This document shows positions 14,987 through 22,462 of a stretch of DNA of 45,328 nucleotides, piece after piece (the first letter of the stretch is position 1; the number at the start of each line of letters is the position of its first letter). This DNA comes from a virus. The position numbers were made by a program, and so were the translations under genes. The DNA lies in IMG/VR virus record IMGVR_UViG_3300037129_000080, positions 1-45,328 of that record; one strand, 5' to 3'. The notes beneath the pieces were generated by a model. That model was not told where the DNA came from. It made no database searches and worked only from the letters and a program-made list of their open reading frames with translations.

Positions 14987-15668
14987 CGGATCCCTCCGGG
15001 GCGAAAAGCATTGCGACTGCATACGGAAAAACTTCGAGCACCTTGGCCCAATCCTTGGGGTGCTTCTCGGCGAGCCAGCGGCAGGTGTACGGGGCGAGGC
15101 AGATGCCGCTCGTCTTCCTGCCCTCGACGCCGACCTTGGGCGGGCTGGGAATCTTCTTGGCCTTCATGTAGGCGTAGACATCGGCATCACGCCAGTCCCA
15201 AATCGGGTAGACCTTGCTTCGGTGCTCCCGGATTCGTAGGCCGTCATTCTCGCGCGTGTAGAAGCGGCGAATGAAGGAGTCGGAGGCGCGCTCTCCGGTG
15301 GCGAACAGGTAGATGCCCGTCTTCTTCGTCATGGCTCGGTCGACATCCCTCTGAGCCATGATGCGAATCTTCTCGGCACCGTTGACGGGATTGCGGAGGA
15401 TGCCGTACTTCATGTGCCGGGCGAGGTCCCAGTGCGGAACGTAGTGGACGGGGACGCCGTGGCGCCTTGCTGCCGCATCGACGTGATCTTCGACGCAACG
15501 GAGCCCCCGAACGAAGTACATGTGATAGGCCTCGACCCGCGAGAAGACCTGGCAGCAAAGGTCGAGAGAAACCATGGAGTCCTTGCCGGACAACGATACG
15601 AGAACAGCGTCGCCGCAAATTTCGCGGGCGCGCTTCACTCGGGCCAGTGCCGTGGCAAGGACGGACAT
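14895..15668 (-). CDS. PAPS-reductase family protein, IbrA/DndC-like
   Basis: The 257-aa protein has the ATP-pyrophosphatase P-loop SLSGKDS (25-31) and later GERASDSFIRR and YPIWDWRDADVYAYM, typical of phosphoadenosine phosphosulfate reductase relatives such as IbrA and DndC. These activate a substrate with ATP and may take part in sulfur chemistry or DNA modification. True CysH reductases end in an ECGLH-type Cys motif; none is seen here, which argues against sulfate assimilation. It follows the small basic gene by 2 bp in a minus-strand operon. Confidence 0.82.
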   Translation of the reverse strand: MSVLATALARVKRAREICGDAVLVSLSGKDSMVSLDLCCQVFSRVEAYHMYFVRGLRCVEDHVDAAARRHGVPVHYVPHWDLARHMKYGILRNPVNGAEKIRIMAQRDVDRAMTKKTGIYLFATGERASDSFIRRFYTRENDGLRIREHRSKVYPIWDWRDADVYAYMKAKKIPSPPKVGVEGRKTSGICLAPYTCRWLAEKHPKDWAKVLEVFPYAVAMLFAPEGSDASHQAPEVPHEEGQPLGHLGEQVESPDDQ

Positions 15669-15670
15669 GG

Positions 15671-15898
15671 TTAGCCGCTCTTGCCGGAACTCATCGCGGC
15701 CGAGGAGCGCTCGGCCCCAGTGAGGCCCGCGCCGGTCGCCTTGCGGTAGTCGCGAGCAACACTTCGCTCGGTCTTCCCGCTCTGCTTGACCGCGCCCTTC
15801 GCGCCACCACGAACGCCGACCTTGGTCGCGAGGTTCTTGTCGTAGACCTTGCGCGTTTCAGTCCGCGCCTTGGCCGCTGCCTTACCCATTTTTGCCAT
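15671..15898 (-). CDS. Small Lys/Arg/Ala-rich protein
   Basis: A 75-aa strongly basic protein with little hydrophobic core (KAAAKARTETRK...), resembling small DNA-binding or intrinsically disordered proteins. AGGAG precedes the ATG. It is the first gene of the three-gene minus-strand operon, two bases ahead of the PAPS-reductase-like gene, so it may be a DNA-binding partner for that pair. Confidence 0.55.
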   Translation of the reverse strand: MAKMGKAAAKARTETRKVYDKNLATKVGVRGGAKGAVKQSGKTERSVARDYRKATGAGLTGAERSSAAMSSGKSG

Positions 15899-15916
15899 TT
15901 GAAACTCCTGTGTGAT

Positions 15917-15998
15917 GCCACGAATGACCGTGGCCGTCTTTGCCGTTCAATCCTACACGTGTTGACAGGAGAAAGGGAACATGTCCATTATGGGACAT
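15917..15998. promoter_or_regulatory. Divergent promoter region with operator-like palindrome
   Basis: On the plus strand TTGACA (15962-15967) and CATTAT (15986-15991) are 18 bp apart. The inverted repeat ATGTCC (15981-15986)/GGACAT (15993-15998) covers the -10 and the first codons of the HTH gene, a fitting site for autorepression. On the minus strand TAGGAT is about 55 bp before the operon start, and a 6-bp inverted repeat (GCCACG/CGTGGC, 15917-15934) lies in its leader. Confidence 0.5.
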
Positions 15999-16202
15999 AT
16001 GCGGGCTCTCGGCAGACTTCGGCGTGTACTCGGCATCAAGCCGAGCGAGCTTGCCGATGCCTGCGGCCTTTCCCGGCGAGAGCTGTATCGAATCGAAGAG
16101 GGGAAGGTTCACCCGCACCCGGCGACGGCCGAGGCCCTGGACGATGCGCTCGACGGCATCATTCGCCAGCGCCTGATACAATCACCCAAGGAGAAGCCAT
16201 GA
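15981..16202 (+). CDS. Small helix-turn-helix regulator (XRE-like)
   Basis: The 73-aa protein is a single Cro/C1-type HTH: LRRVLGIKPSELADACGLSR, then RELYRIEEGKVHP. It is divergent from the basic/PAPS/ParB operon and likely controls it and itself through the palindrome at its start. AGGAG at 15967-15971 supports ATG 15981. An ATG at 15999, seven bases after CATTAT, would fit a leaderless start instead and would move the palindrome fully upstream. The HTH is intact with either start. Confidence 0.75.
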   Translation: MSIMGHMRALGRLRRVLGIKPSELADACGLSRRELYRIEEGKVHPHPATAEALDDALDGIIRQRLIQSPKEKP

Positions 16203-16483
16203 GAGACCTGATCACGAACGATAAGCCCCAGACCGAGAACCTCGACGTGGTCTTGCGCAAGAGCGGCAAGACTGACCAGGCATCGGAGCCCGAAGACTAC
16301 CGCCGCGTCTCGGTGGTAGCGACCGGGCCGCTACAGGCCATGATGAGCGACGAGGTGCAGAAGGCGGCGGGCGAAGGCTACGACGTGCTGTTCACCGCGC
16401 AGCCGGGCGTCCTCACGGGCCCGGAGGTGCTGGCTCGGCAGCGGAGCCTCGAAGGCACACCCATCGACCGGAGCAAAATCTGA
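16199..16483 (+). CDS. Hypothetical protein
   Basis: A 94-aa protein whose ATG overlaps the regulator's stop (ATGA). It is predicted to be mixed alpha/beta. No family recognised; it begins the run that leads to the portal gene. Confidence 0.5.
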   Translation: MRDLITNDKPQTENLDVVLRKSGKTDQASEPEDYRRVSVVATGPLQAMMSDEVQKAAGEGYDVLFTAQPGVLTGPEVLARQRSLEGTPIDRSKI

Positions 16484-16620
16484 TGACCAACGAACAGCAG
16501 TGGGAAGACGAAGCCGAGAAGGTCACCCCGCCCAAGCAGGGCAAGGAAGACGAAGGCGACGAGGCGCAGCCGGCCCACGTGGCAATCGAGCGTAAGGAGC
16601 CCATCGGGCCGAAGCCATGA
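16483..16620 (+). CDS. Small acidic protein
   Basis: A 45-aa, Glu/Lys-rich, probably disordered protein, coupled to its neighbours by TGATG and ATGA overlaps. Function unknown. Confidence 0.45.
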   Translation: MTNEQQWEDEAEKVTPPKQGKEDEGDEAQPAHVAIERKEPIGPKP

Positions 16621-17030
16621 CCACCGAGGCCGAAGACAAGGCATTCGACGCCACTCTCCAGCGCATCCACGACGGAGTTCCCGAAGAGAATCCGACCCCG
16701 GCCTTCAACCCACGCTTGCACCTTGAGCACGTGGACGACTGCCGGCACGGGCGGAAAATCGAGGACTTCAAGCAGTGCCTTGAGAAGATTGGCTTCGTGT
16801 TCTTGCCCAAGGAAAGGCTGCCACCCTGGGCGGACGGCCTGCCCAAGTCGCAAGGGGAGTGGCGCTTTCGGCGGGGAGACTTGCGGATCGCGATGACGGA
16901 AGACGATATTTGTTCGTGGTTCTCGGGACCAGAGGAGCTGTGGCGATGGATGCAAAACCAGATCAACGCGGAGAAGATTCAGGCGGAGCGGGCGGCGCGG
17001 ACGAAGGTCGCAGTCCAGGTCCCGCGCTGA
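16617..17030 (+). CDS. Hypothetical protein
   Basis: A 137-aa protein with a His/Asp/Cys segment (LHLEHVDDCRHG), a FKQCLEKIGFVFLPKE helix-strand and a helical C-terminus (LWRWMQNQINAEKIQAERAAR). It might fit a small terminase- or portal-associated factor by position, but no family is recognised. Confidence 0.5.
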   Translation: MTTEAEDKAFDATLQRIHDGVPEENPTPAFNPRLHLEHVDDCRHGRKIEDFKQCLEKIGFVFLPKERLPPWADGLPKSQGEWRFRRGDLRIAMTEDDICSWFSGPEELWRWMQNQINAEKIQAERAARTKVAVQVPR

Positions 17031-17185
17031 GAATCGTCTACCCCACCACGACTCCCAGCGAACCGATCACCACCACGGACGGCGGTGCCTACTCGCCCCC
17101 GGTCGAATCGAAACCCGCTTCATGGTGGGACCGCTTGTGGGCTAGGGCGCTCGGCAAGGCAGTGATAGGATCGCGGGATGGCTGA
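16946..17185 (+). CDS. Possible small protein overlapping portal start
   Basis: A frame of 79 aa that overlaps the previous gene by 85 nt and the portal ATG by 8 nt. The second half (Thr/Pro-rich then SWWDRLWARALGKAVIG) resembles a small amphipathic protein. The long overlap leaves the start uncertain; only the region after 17031 is free of another gene. Confidence 0.35.
   Translation: MDAKPDQRGEDSGGAGGADEGRSPGPALRIVYPTTTPSEPITTTDGGAYSPPVESKPASWWDRLWARALGKAVIGSRDG
17163..17177 (+). promoter_or_regulatory. Extended -10 before portal gene
   Basis: TGATAGGAT: TG at 17163-17164, one base, then TAGGAT at 17166-17171, exactly 6 nt before the portal ATG. This has the same geometry as the other leaderless starts. 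The AGGA could also be read as a ribosome site. Confidence 0.4.
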
Positions 17186-18887
17186 CACCCTCACGGGCGG
17201 ACCCGCTCCGCAGATGCAGATTCCTCGCAGCGAGGAAGTCAAGAAGTGGTTCTACACCAACGCGATCACCGGAGAAACCGAACGATTCCGCCGGCTGGAT
17301 AGGTACGAGGCCGTTTGGCGAACTACCCACTACATGCACCTGAAGCAAGATTGGTGGGGCATGACCGCCGACCAGATGGAGACTATCAGCCCATCGGTCC
17401 AGGTTCCCGCCGGGTTCGAGCAGCCGGCTATCAACATGTCCGTGCGAATGAAGCGGCCGACGGCGCCCTTCAACCTCGGCATGGCCATCAACAAGCGATT
17501 CACGGGACTTCTGTTCTCCCAAGCTCGCCGGCCGGTGGTTGAGGTTGAGGGCGACGATGACACGCAGGACTACTTGCAGGCCTGCATGCAGCAGATGCGC
17601 TTCTTCTCGAAGATGACCGCGGCCCGGAACATGGGCGGAGGGACCGGGACCGTGCTCGTGACGGCGCACCTGCGCGAGGGTAAGTTTTCGCTTGAGGTGC
17701 ACAACGCCAAGCACTGCCAGGTGCTCTGGAAGGACAAACGGACACAGACGCCTCTCGCGGTGCTGAAGCTGTACCGCTACCCCGTGGAAGAGGTGGAGCT
17801 CGACGACAAGGGGAACCAGCGTGGTACGCGCGTGGTCGAGTACCTCTATCGGCGCATCATCACCGAAGACGACGACACCGTGTTCAAGCCGGTGAAAATC
17901 AGCCCCAACGTGGACATGAATTGGGAAGTCGAGTCACAGGCCGTGCACGGGCTCGGGCGCTTTCCGGGCATCTGGTGCCAGAACTCCGAGGTGCTCGAAA
18001 GCGAAGACGGCGACCCCGACTGCCACGGCGTTTGGCAAATCTTCGATACCGTGGACAGGCTGGACTCGCAGGCGAACAAGGGGCTTCTGGCCAACTGCGA
18101 CCCGACGACCGTCATTCGCACCGACCCGAAAGAGGTCGCGCAGATGGGCGGCAGCGTGCGGAAGGGTTCGGACAACGCGCTCTACGTCGGGGCAACGGGC
18201 GACGCGCACTACATGGAAATCAGCGGAGCCGGGATATCGGCGGCGCTGGTGTATTGCGACAGCAAGGTCAGTCAAGCCCTGAAGGTCGCTCGCTGCGTGA
18301 TGCTGGACCCAGAACAGATGTCAGGCGCCGCGCAGTCGGCGAAGGCAATGGAGTTCCTGTACGCTCCCATGCTCGAAGCGGCCGACGACTTGCGGGCGCA
18401 GTACGGGGACATTCTCGTAATCGGGCTTCTGGAGCTGATCGACGCCATGGCCCGCGCCTTCGAGGGCAAGCCCACCAAGGCGCTGAACGAGAAGGGCGAA
18501 GAGGTGGACGCGGTCTTTCGGCTCAACCTCCCGCCCCGTCCCGATGGCACCCCTCGCAAGCTGGGCAAGGGTGGGCACATCAAGATCACGTGGGGGCCGT
18601 ACTTCGCCCCGACCGAGACCGACCGCCAGATTGAAATCGGGAACATCGTTGCCGCGAAGGAAGGCGGCATCATCGACGAGGAGACCGCGGTCAACAAGGG
18701 CGCCCAACTGTTCGGCATCAAGGACACCAAGAAGCTTCTGGAGACGATTCGCGCCCAGAAGAAAGACGAGCTTGACATGATGGGCTATGGTGAGCTGCCG
18801 GGCAAGCCAAAGCTGCCCGGTCAACCCGGCGTGCCAAAACCTAAAGCACCTGCCATGCCGCAAGCTGGCAACGGGGGCAAACCTTGA
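17178..18887 (+). CDS. Portal protein
   Basis: The 569-aa protein has portal features: an N-terminal YEAVWRTTHYMHLKQDWWGM segment, a beta core (HNAKHCQVLWKDKRTQTPLA, YLYRRIIT), a clip-like middle and a long C-terminal helix around VSQALKVARC...QSAKAMEFLYAP, with a Pro/Lys-rich tail. Size and position before the Mu-F-like, scaffold and capsid genes fit. Portals form the 12-mer at one capsid vertex through which DNA is packaged. The putative -10 lies 6 nt upstream. Confidence 0.82.
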   Translation: MADTLTGGPAPQMQIPRSEEVKKWFYTNAITGETERFRRLDRYEAVWRTTHYMHLKQDWWGMTADQMETISPSVQVPAGFEQPAINMSVRMKRPTAPFNLGMAINKRFTGLLFSQARRPVVEVEGDDDTQDYLQACMQQMRFFSKMTAARNMGGGTGTVLVTAHLREGKFSLEVHNAKHCQVLWKDKRTQTPLAVLKLYRYPVEEVELDDKGNQRGTRVVEYLYRRIITEDDDTVFKPVKISPNVDMNWEVESQAVHGLGRFPGIWCQNSEVLESEDGDPDCHGVWQIFDTVDRLDSQANKGLLANCDPTTVIRTDPKEVAQMGGSVRKGSDNALYVGATGDAHYMEISGAGISAALVYCDSKVSQALKVARCVMLDPEQMSGAAQSAKAMEFLYAPMLEAADDLRAQYGDILVIGLLELIDAMARAFEGKPTKALNEKGEEVDAVFRLNLPPRPDGTPRKLGKGGHIKITWGPYFAPTETDRQIEIGNIVAAKEGGIIDEETAVNKGAQLFGIKDTKKLLETIRAQKKDELDMMGYGELPGKPKLPGQPGVPKPKAPAMPQAGNGGKP

Positions 18888-19282
18888 GCCTACGCTTGGC
18901 GTTTGATTTTGATGGGACACTTGCCCAGGGCAAGCCCCTATCGTTGCGCCAAGGCGCTGCTGAGGCCCTTGCGGCGCTCAAAAAGGCAGGACACCACATC
19001 ATCCTGCACTCGTGCCGGTGCAACCCCTTTGACCCGGCGCCCCAACTGGAAGAAGAGGCGGCGCGTTGGTATCAGACCGGCGAGGTGTCCCCGCGAGTCA
19101 CTGACCAGTGGGAGCGCTTCGCCGAGATGCGGGATTTTCTGCGGGCGAACGGGCTGTGGAGCTTATTCGACGAGGTCTGGCAGCATCCGGGAAAGCCCGA
19201 GGCCGACCGTATGTTTGATGATTTGTGTGAGGAGCCAGACTGGCCGAGAGTAGAACTTGAATTCGGAGGGATTCAATCATGA
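18884..19282 (+). CDS. HAD-superfamily phosphatase-like protein
   Basis: The 132-aa protein begins with LAFDFDGTLAQG, the HAD motif I (nucleophile Asp8, Asp10), followed by ALKKAGHHIILHSCRC (motif II, Ser) and a later EADRMFDDL acidic segment. It starts with TTG overlapping the portal stop (TTGA). HAD enzymes transfer phosphate from nucleotides or nucleic-acid ends; the compact size suggests a nucleotide or polynucleotide phosphatase. Confidence 0.75.
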   Translation: MSLRLAFDFDGTLAQGKPLSLRQGAAEALAALKKAGHHIILHSCRCNPFDPAPQLEEEAARWYQTGEVSPRVTDQWERFAEMRDFLRANGLWSLFDEVWQHPGKPEADRMFDDLCEEPDWPRVELEFGGIQS

Positions 19283-19698
19283 GCAAGTGCGAAAAGTGTG
19301 GTGAGACGGGAATGGTCGCCTATGTCCCCGTTGGAACTCCCAATGGGCCACAAACGGAAACATGGCCAATTGTGGTTTGCCCGGAGTGTGGCGGGCACGG
19401 AACCAATCTGACGCTCGATGAGGTGAAAGCGCGGAGAAATGCGCTGGCGGCCATGGGCGAGGAAACCGGATGTCCGGATTGTCTTCGTGCCATGGAGAGG
19501 GAGTGTCTTCTCATTGGTGCCGTGGAAAGCCTAAGCGCCGATCCTGTCATGATCGGAGAGGGCCGCCGAAAGATGGCGTGCGAGACGGCGCAAGGCCTTA
19601 TCGCCAAAATCTACAAGGATCGCCCCATCGAGAGCGCTGAACGATTTCGGAAGATTGCTTCGACTGCGTACTGGCAACAGCGGGGGCCTTCCACGTGA
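19279..19698 (+). CDS. Zinc-ribbon protein
   Basis: A 139-aa protein with KCEKCGETG near the start and VCPECGGHG at about residue 36, a DnaJ-like CxxCxG pair, plus CPDC later. The remainder is helical. It probably binds zinc and acts as an adaptor; no enzyme motif. It overlaps the HAD gene stop by ATGA. Confidence 0.6.
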   Translation: MSKCEKCGETGMVAYVPVGTPNGPQTETWPIVVCPECGGHGTNLTLDEVKARRNALAAMGEETGCPDCLRAMERECLLIGAVESLSADPVMIGEGRRKMACETAQGLIAKIYKDRPIESAERFRKIASTAYWQQRGPST

Positions 19699-20207
19699 AC
19701 CCAAACGACGTTGCAAACTGGGCACGCGGTCGCGCCGGCCACGTGTCTTCAAATCCACCGGCCGCCGCTGCACCGCCGCCCTACGTTCAACCCCAGCTCG
19801 CCCCACCCCCGCCCGGCTTCATGTGGGCGCAGATTCCCGGCGTGGGCCTGGCGTGCATCCCGATTCCCTCGCAGCCTCTGCCGCCCCCGGTGCAGCCGCA
19901 GCCGAGCGTGTCCTTCCTGCCACCGAACTACATGCGCCCGCCGAATCCCAGTCCGGACGTGGAGACGTGCGTGCTCATGAAGCCAGACGGTCGCGACCCC
20001 TACGGTGACCTATTGGCTCAGGTGCAATCGCTGGTGCCGGAGATGGGTTACGACGCCACGAAGGGCCGGCCGAATCCCAACGGGGCAGAGGTGCGCAACC
20101 TTCCCGAGTTCCACGACCGCGGCCCCGTGGTAGATGCGGACGCGGGCAATCCCTATCCAACGAGCGGGCAAGGTGTGCCGCTCAAGACTGCAATCCCCCT
20201 CAAGTAA
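19695..20207 (+). CDS. Proline-rich protein, possibly virion
   Basis: A 170-aa protein whose first 75 residues are very Pro/Ala-rich (AAAAPPPYVQPQLAPPPPGF). The rest is Asp/Pro/Asn-rich with little regular structure. GTG start overlaps the previous stop. Such proteins in head modules are sometimes linkers or decoration; no motif confirms this. Confidence 0.55.
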   Translation: MNPNDVANWARGRAGHVSSNPPAAAAPPPYVQPQLAPPPPGFMWAQIPGVGLACIPIPSQPLPPPVQPQPSVSFLPPNYMRPPNPSPDVETCVLMKPDGRDPYGDLLAQVQSLVPEMGYDATKGRPNPNGAEVRNLPEFHDRGPVVDADAGNPYPTSGQGVPLKTAIPLK

Positions 20208-20215
20208 CCGAACCC

Positions 20216-20794
20216 ATGACCACCAATCTCACGATCCCAGACGTCGCGTGCCCAAAGTGCCATGCGTCACCACTCGCCATGGGAGTAGACAATCGCTCCG
20301 CGTATATCAGCCGCCGCGACAGTGCAGAGGTACAGGAGTACGGCGAAAATGGCACCTGTGAGCAATGCAAGACGAAGGTGGCGCGCCTAAATACGCGAGT
20401 AGTTCAGAAGACAGGAGAGGAGGCCGCAGTGGTAATCATTACCGTGGAGTTGCATCCCAGGGTGTACATCGCGGATCGTTCCACTGCGACTAATCCCGCC
20501 TCAACCAAAGGAGAAACCATGACCATGGACACCATAGGCACCAAGGAATCGCGCCCCCTATTCGCAGAAGGCCAGAATCAGTGCTCGCCTACGCCACAAG
20601 AGCACATCATGCAGTTCTTCGCCTACACTCATCTGCCGGCGAAGCTGCAAACCATCTCGGCGCCGTTCTGCAAGCTGGCGGAGGAGCTTGTAGCGGGATT
20701 GCCCCGCAACCCGGAGCGCACCGTTGCCCTTCGCAAGCTGCTCGAATCCAAGGATGCAGCCGTGCGAGCGGCGTTGGCCAAGGAAGCGCCGTGA
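20216..20794 (+). CDS. Zinc-ribbon protein fused in frame to an Acb2/Tad1-like helical domain
   Basis: The 192-aa frame has a CPKCH...CEQC zinc ribbon (about 12-55) and then a separate region that starts at an internal ATG (20519). That ATG has its own strong ribosome site (AAAGGAG, 5 bp away). The C-terminal 91 residues (FFAYTHLPAKLQTISAPF, then LPRNPERTVALRKLLESKD) look like a helical-hairpin protein found widely in phages and similar in layout to the Acb2/Tad1 hairpin domain. Two products may be made, the long form and a short one from 20519. The absence of a stop between the two could be a lost stop or a true fusion. Confidence 0.65.
   Translation: MTTNLTIPDVACPKCHASPLAMGVDNRSAYISRRDSAEVQEYGENGTCEQCKTKVARLNTRVVQKTGEEAAVVIITVELHPRVYIADRSTATNPASTKGETMTMDTIGTKESRPLFAEGQNQCSPTPQEHIMQFFAYTHLPAKLQTISAPFCKLAEELVAGLPRNPERTVALRKLLESKDAAVRAALAKEAP
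20519..20794 (+). CDS. Short form: Acb2-like helical-hairpin protein
   Basis: The internal ATG with AAAGGAG gives a 91-aa protein that is a complete small domain: an aromatic start (HIMQFFAYTHLP), a central amphipathic helix and the conserved-looking PERTVALRKLLESKDAAVRA end. Acb2 proteins bind cyclic dinucleotides or trinucleotides and blunt CBASS/Thoeris signalling. The likeness here is one of length and residue pattern only, so the function is a suggestion. Confidence 0.5.
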   Translation: MTMDTIGTKESRPLFAEGQNQCSPTPQEHIMQFFAYTHLPAKLQTISAPFCKLAEELVAGLPRNPERTVALRKLLESKDAAVRAALAKEAP

Positions 20795-21048
20795 AGGCGA
20801 AGCGGTTCTTCTACGCGCGCCCGTGCGACGAGCCGGCGCCAGGGTGGTGTGTGGCTGAATTCGAGAATGGACCCAAGGGCATCAAGTGGAGCAGCACGCT
20901 CTATGAACCTGCACTCTCGCGACTGGCGGACGGCGACGAATCCGTGGCCCTCGTGGGTATGACCAAGAAGCAGGCGCTGCGAGAAGCGGCGCTGTGGTGC
21001 AAGCGCGGACAGGAACGTCTCGCCAAGGCGAAGAAACGGAAGAAGTAG
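20791..21048 (+). CDS. Hypothetical protein
   Basis: An 85-aa basic protein ending in a Lys-rich tail (AKKRKK). GTG start overlaps the stop of the previous gene. Aromatic-rich N-terminus (RFFYARPCDEPAPGWCVAEF) suggests a small beta domain. Function unknown. Confidence 0.5.
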   Translation: MKAKRFFYARPCDEPAPGWCVAEFENGPKGIKWSSTLYEPALSRLADGDESVALVGMTKKQALREAALWCKRGQERLAKAKKRKK

Positions 21049-21050
21049 CC

Positions 21051-21491
21051 ATGCCCTGCCAGACAGAACAGTGGGCGAAGAGTCGCCAGAAGTCCGACCT
21101 CAAGAAGCGCGGAGGGGCCGGAGCCAAGGCCGCTGTCATCAGGCAGATCCAGGCCGAGGCCAAGAAGAACGGGGCGACGCTCAAGAGCGACGGAAAGGGA
21201 GGATTGGATCCCCGCCTCGCGCTCGCGGCGTTTCGCAAGTCGGGCTGGAAATGTCGGGTCCCCGGATGCAAGACTCCGAAGAAGGACCTCGATCTCGATC
21301 ACCTCGGAGGCCATGAACAAGAGCTGGAGCAGGATCCGAAGGCTGCGACTCAGCTCAAGAAGTCGGCCGCGAAGGGCAAGCAGAACAACCTGGACGGCGT
21401 CAGCGTTATCTGTGCTGACCACCACGATCTTGTCCATCAGCGAGAGCGGTCAATCGAGGACGGCAAGAAGCCCGCGCCGATGACGAAGTGA
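21051..21491 (+). CDS. HNH-like small nuclease
   Basis: The 146-aa protein has a basic N-terminus and an HNH-type pattern: WKCRVPGCKTPKKDLDLDHL, then a long basic spacer with NNLDGVSVICADHHDLVH. The Cys and His positions could hold zinc with a catalytic His in DHL. Such enzymes assist packaging or DNA cleavage; position just before the Mu-F-like gene fits either. I chose ATG 21051 for the pattern and the two-base gap from the previous stop. Confidence 0.6.
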   Translation: MPCQTEQWAKSRQKSDLKKRGGAGAKAAVIRQIQAEAKKNGATLKSDGKGGLDPRLALAAFRKSGWKCRVPGCKTPKKDLDLDHLGGHEQELEQDPKAATQLKKSAAKGKQNNLDGVSVICADHHDLVHQRERSIEDGKKPAPMTK

Positions 21492-21495
21492 CCCG

Positions 21496-22428
21496 ATGGC
21501 CAGCGCCATCGCCGAAGTAATCCGCCTTCACCGCGCCCAAATCCAGGGAGTGATCGAACTCCGCGGCGTGGTGAAGCTGCGCGGGATTTACGAGAAATCG
21601 CGAGCCGAGCTCGAAGCGAAGCTGGCGAAGCTGCGAAGGCAGGGCAAGGGCGACACCTTCACGGCCCAGCACATGCGCATGGTGCTGGTGCAGGTGAACG
21701 ACGGCATCCACGCGTTCCAAGAGGCGATGGGGGAGCACCTGACGAAAGAGGGGAAGCTCGCGAGCGTGCTGGCCCAGCGGCACCTAATCAAGACGGTCGA
21801 GGTGGCAGAGAGACAGTTCACGGGCCACACGCCGGTTCTCGAAACCGACCGGGCGGCGATCCTGCGGGGAGTGCGGGAAGACATCACGCCTTCGCTGCTA
21901 GACCGCTACGAAGCCAGCAAGGGCTACTACGGCGCGCAGACCATCGAGCAGGTCAAGGGCGCCATGGCCGAATCACTCGTGCAGGGCGAGACGGTGGACG
22001 GCGTGGTGTCTCGAATCGCGGCGAGCGGTGGAGTGTTCGACGGGCAGCGGTGGAGGGCAGACCGGATTGCGCGCACGGAGTTGGCCTACACATACGGGGC
22101 GAGCACGCAGGCGACGATGGAGACGATGCGGGACCGGGATTTGCCGGGACTGATGAAGCGCCTCGTGGCCACGTTCGACTCTCGCACGGGTGAGGATTCC
22201 GAGCAGCTCGATGGGCAGACCGTGCCGGTCGACGAGCCCTTCATCTGGGAGCGCGAGACAAAGCACGGGACCGAGGTGGTGGAGTATTTTTTCCCGCCGA
22301 ACAGACCCCAGGACAGAGAGTGCGTCATACCTTGGAGCGGAGAATGGAACGCTAAATCCATTGGATCCCAAGGGGAGGTCACACCGAAGGGGCCAAGCGT
22401 AGACATAGAAGAATCCTACGAAGAGTAG
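21496..22428 (+). CDS. Mu-F / SPP1 gp7-like minor head protein
   Basis: The 310-aa protein has the phage Mu-F head motifs: a helical N-terminus, RADRIARTELAYTYGAST, LVATFDSRTGEDSEQLDGQTV and a final RECVIPW segment. It binds the portal and helps DNA entry or release. The last 35 codons (22324-22428) are AT-richer than the rest and differ from a second, GC-rich version of the same end at 23274-23369, so the 3' end seems to have been replaced together with the neighbouring homing-endonuclease gene. Confidence 0.85.
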   Translation: MASAIAEVIRLHRAQIQGVIELRGVVKLRGIYEKSRAELEAKLAKLRRQGKGDTFTAQHMRMVLVQVNDGIHAFQEAMGEHLTKEGKLASVLAQRHLIKTVEVAERQFTGHTPVLETDRAAILRGVREDITPSLLDRYEASKGYYGAQTIEQVKGAMAESLVQGETVDGVVSRIAASGGVFDGQRWRADRIARTELAYTYGASTQATMETMRDRDLPGLMKRLVATFDSRTGEDSEQLDGQTVPVDEPFIWERETKHGTEVVEYFFPPNRPQDRECVIPWSGEWNAKSIGSQGEVTPKGPSVDIEESYEE

Positions 22429-22447
22429 CGCCGCACTAATGATCGAG

Positions 22448-22462
22448 TGGTATACTTTCGCC
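22448..22462 (+). promoter_or_regulatory. Extended -10 promoter of homing endonuclease
   Basis: TGGTATACT: TG at 22448-22449 and TATACT at 22451-22456, ending 6 nt before the ATG at 22463. No ribosome site precedes that ATG. This is a clear leaderless arrangement without a good -35 element. Confidence 0.6.

Noticed and set aside
14895-15668. Assimilatory CysH reductase
   Set aside because: No C-terminal Cys motif, and the ParB-like partner points to the IbrA/DndC-like branch.
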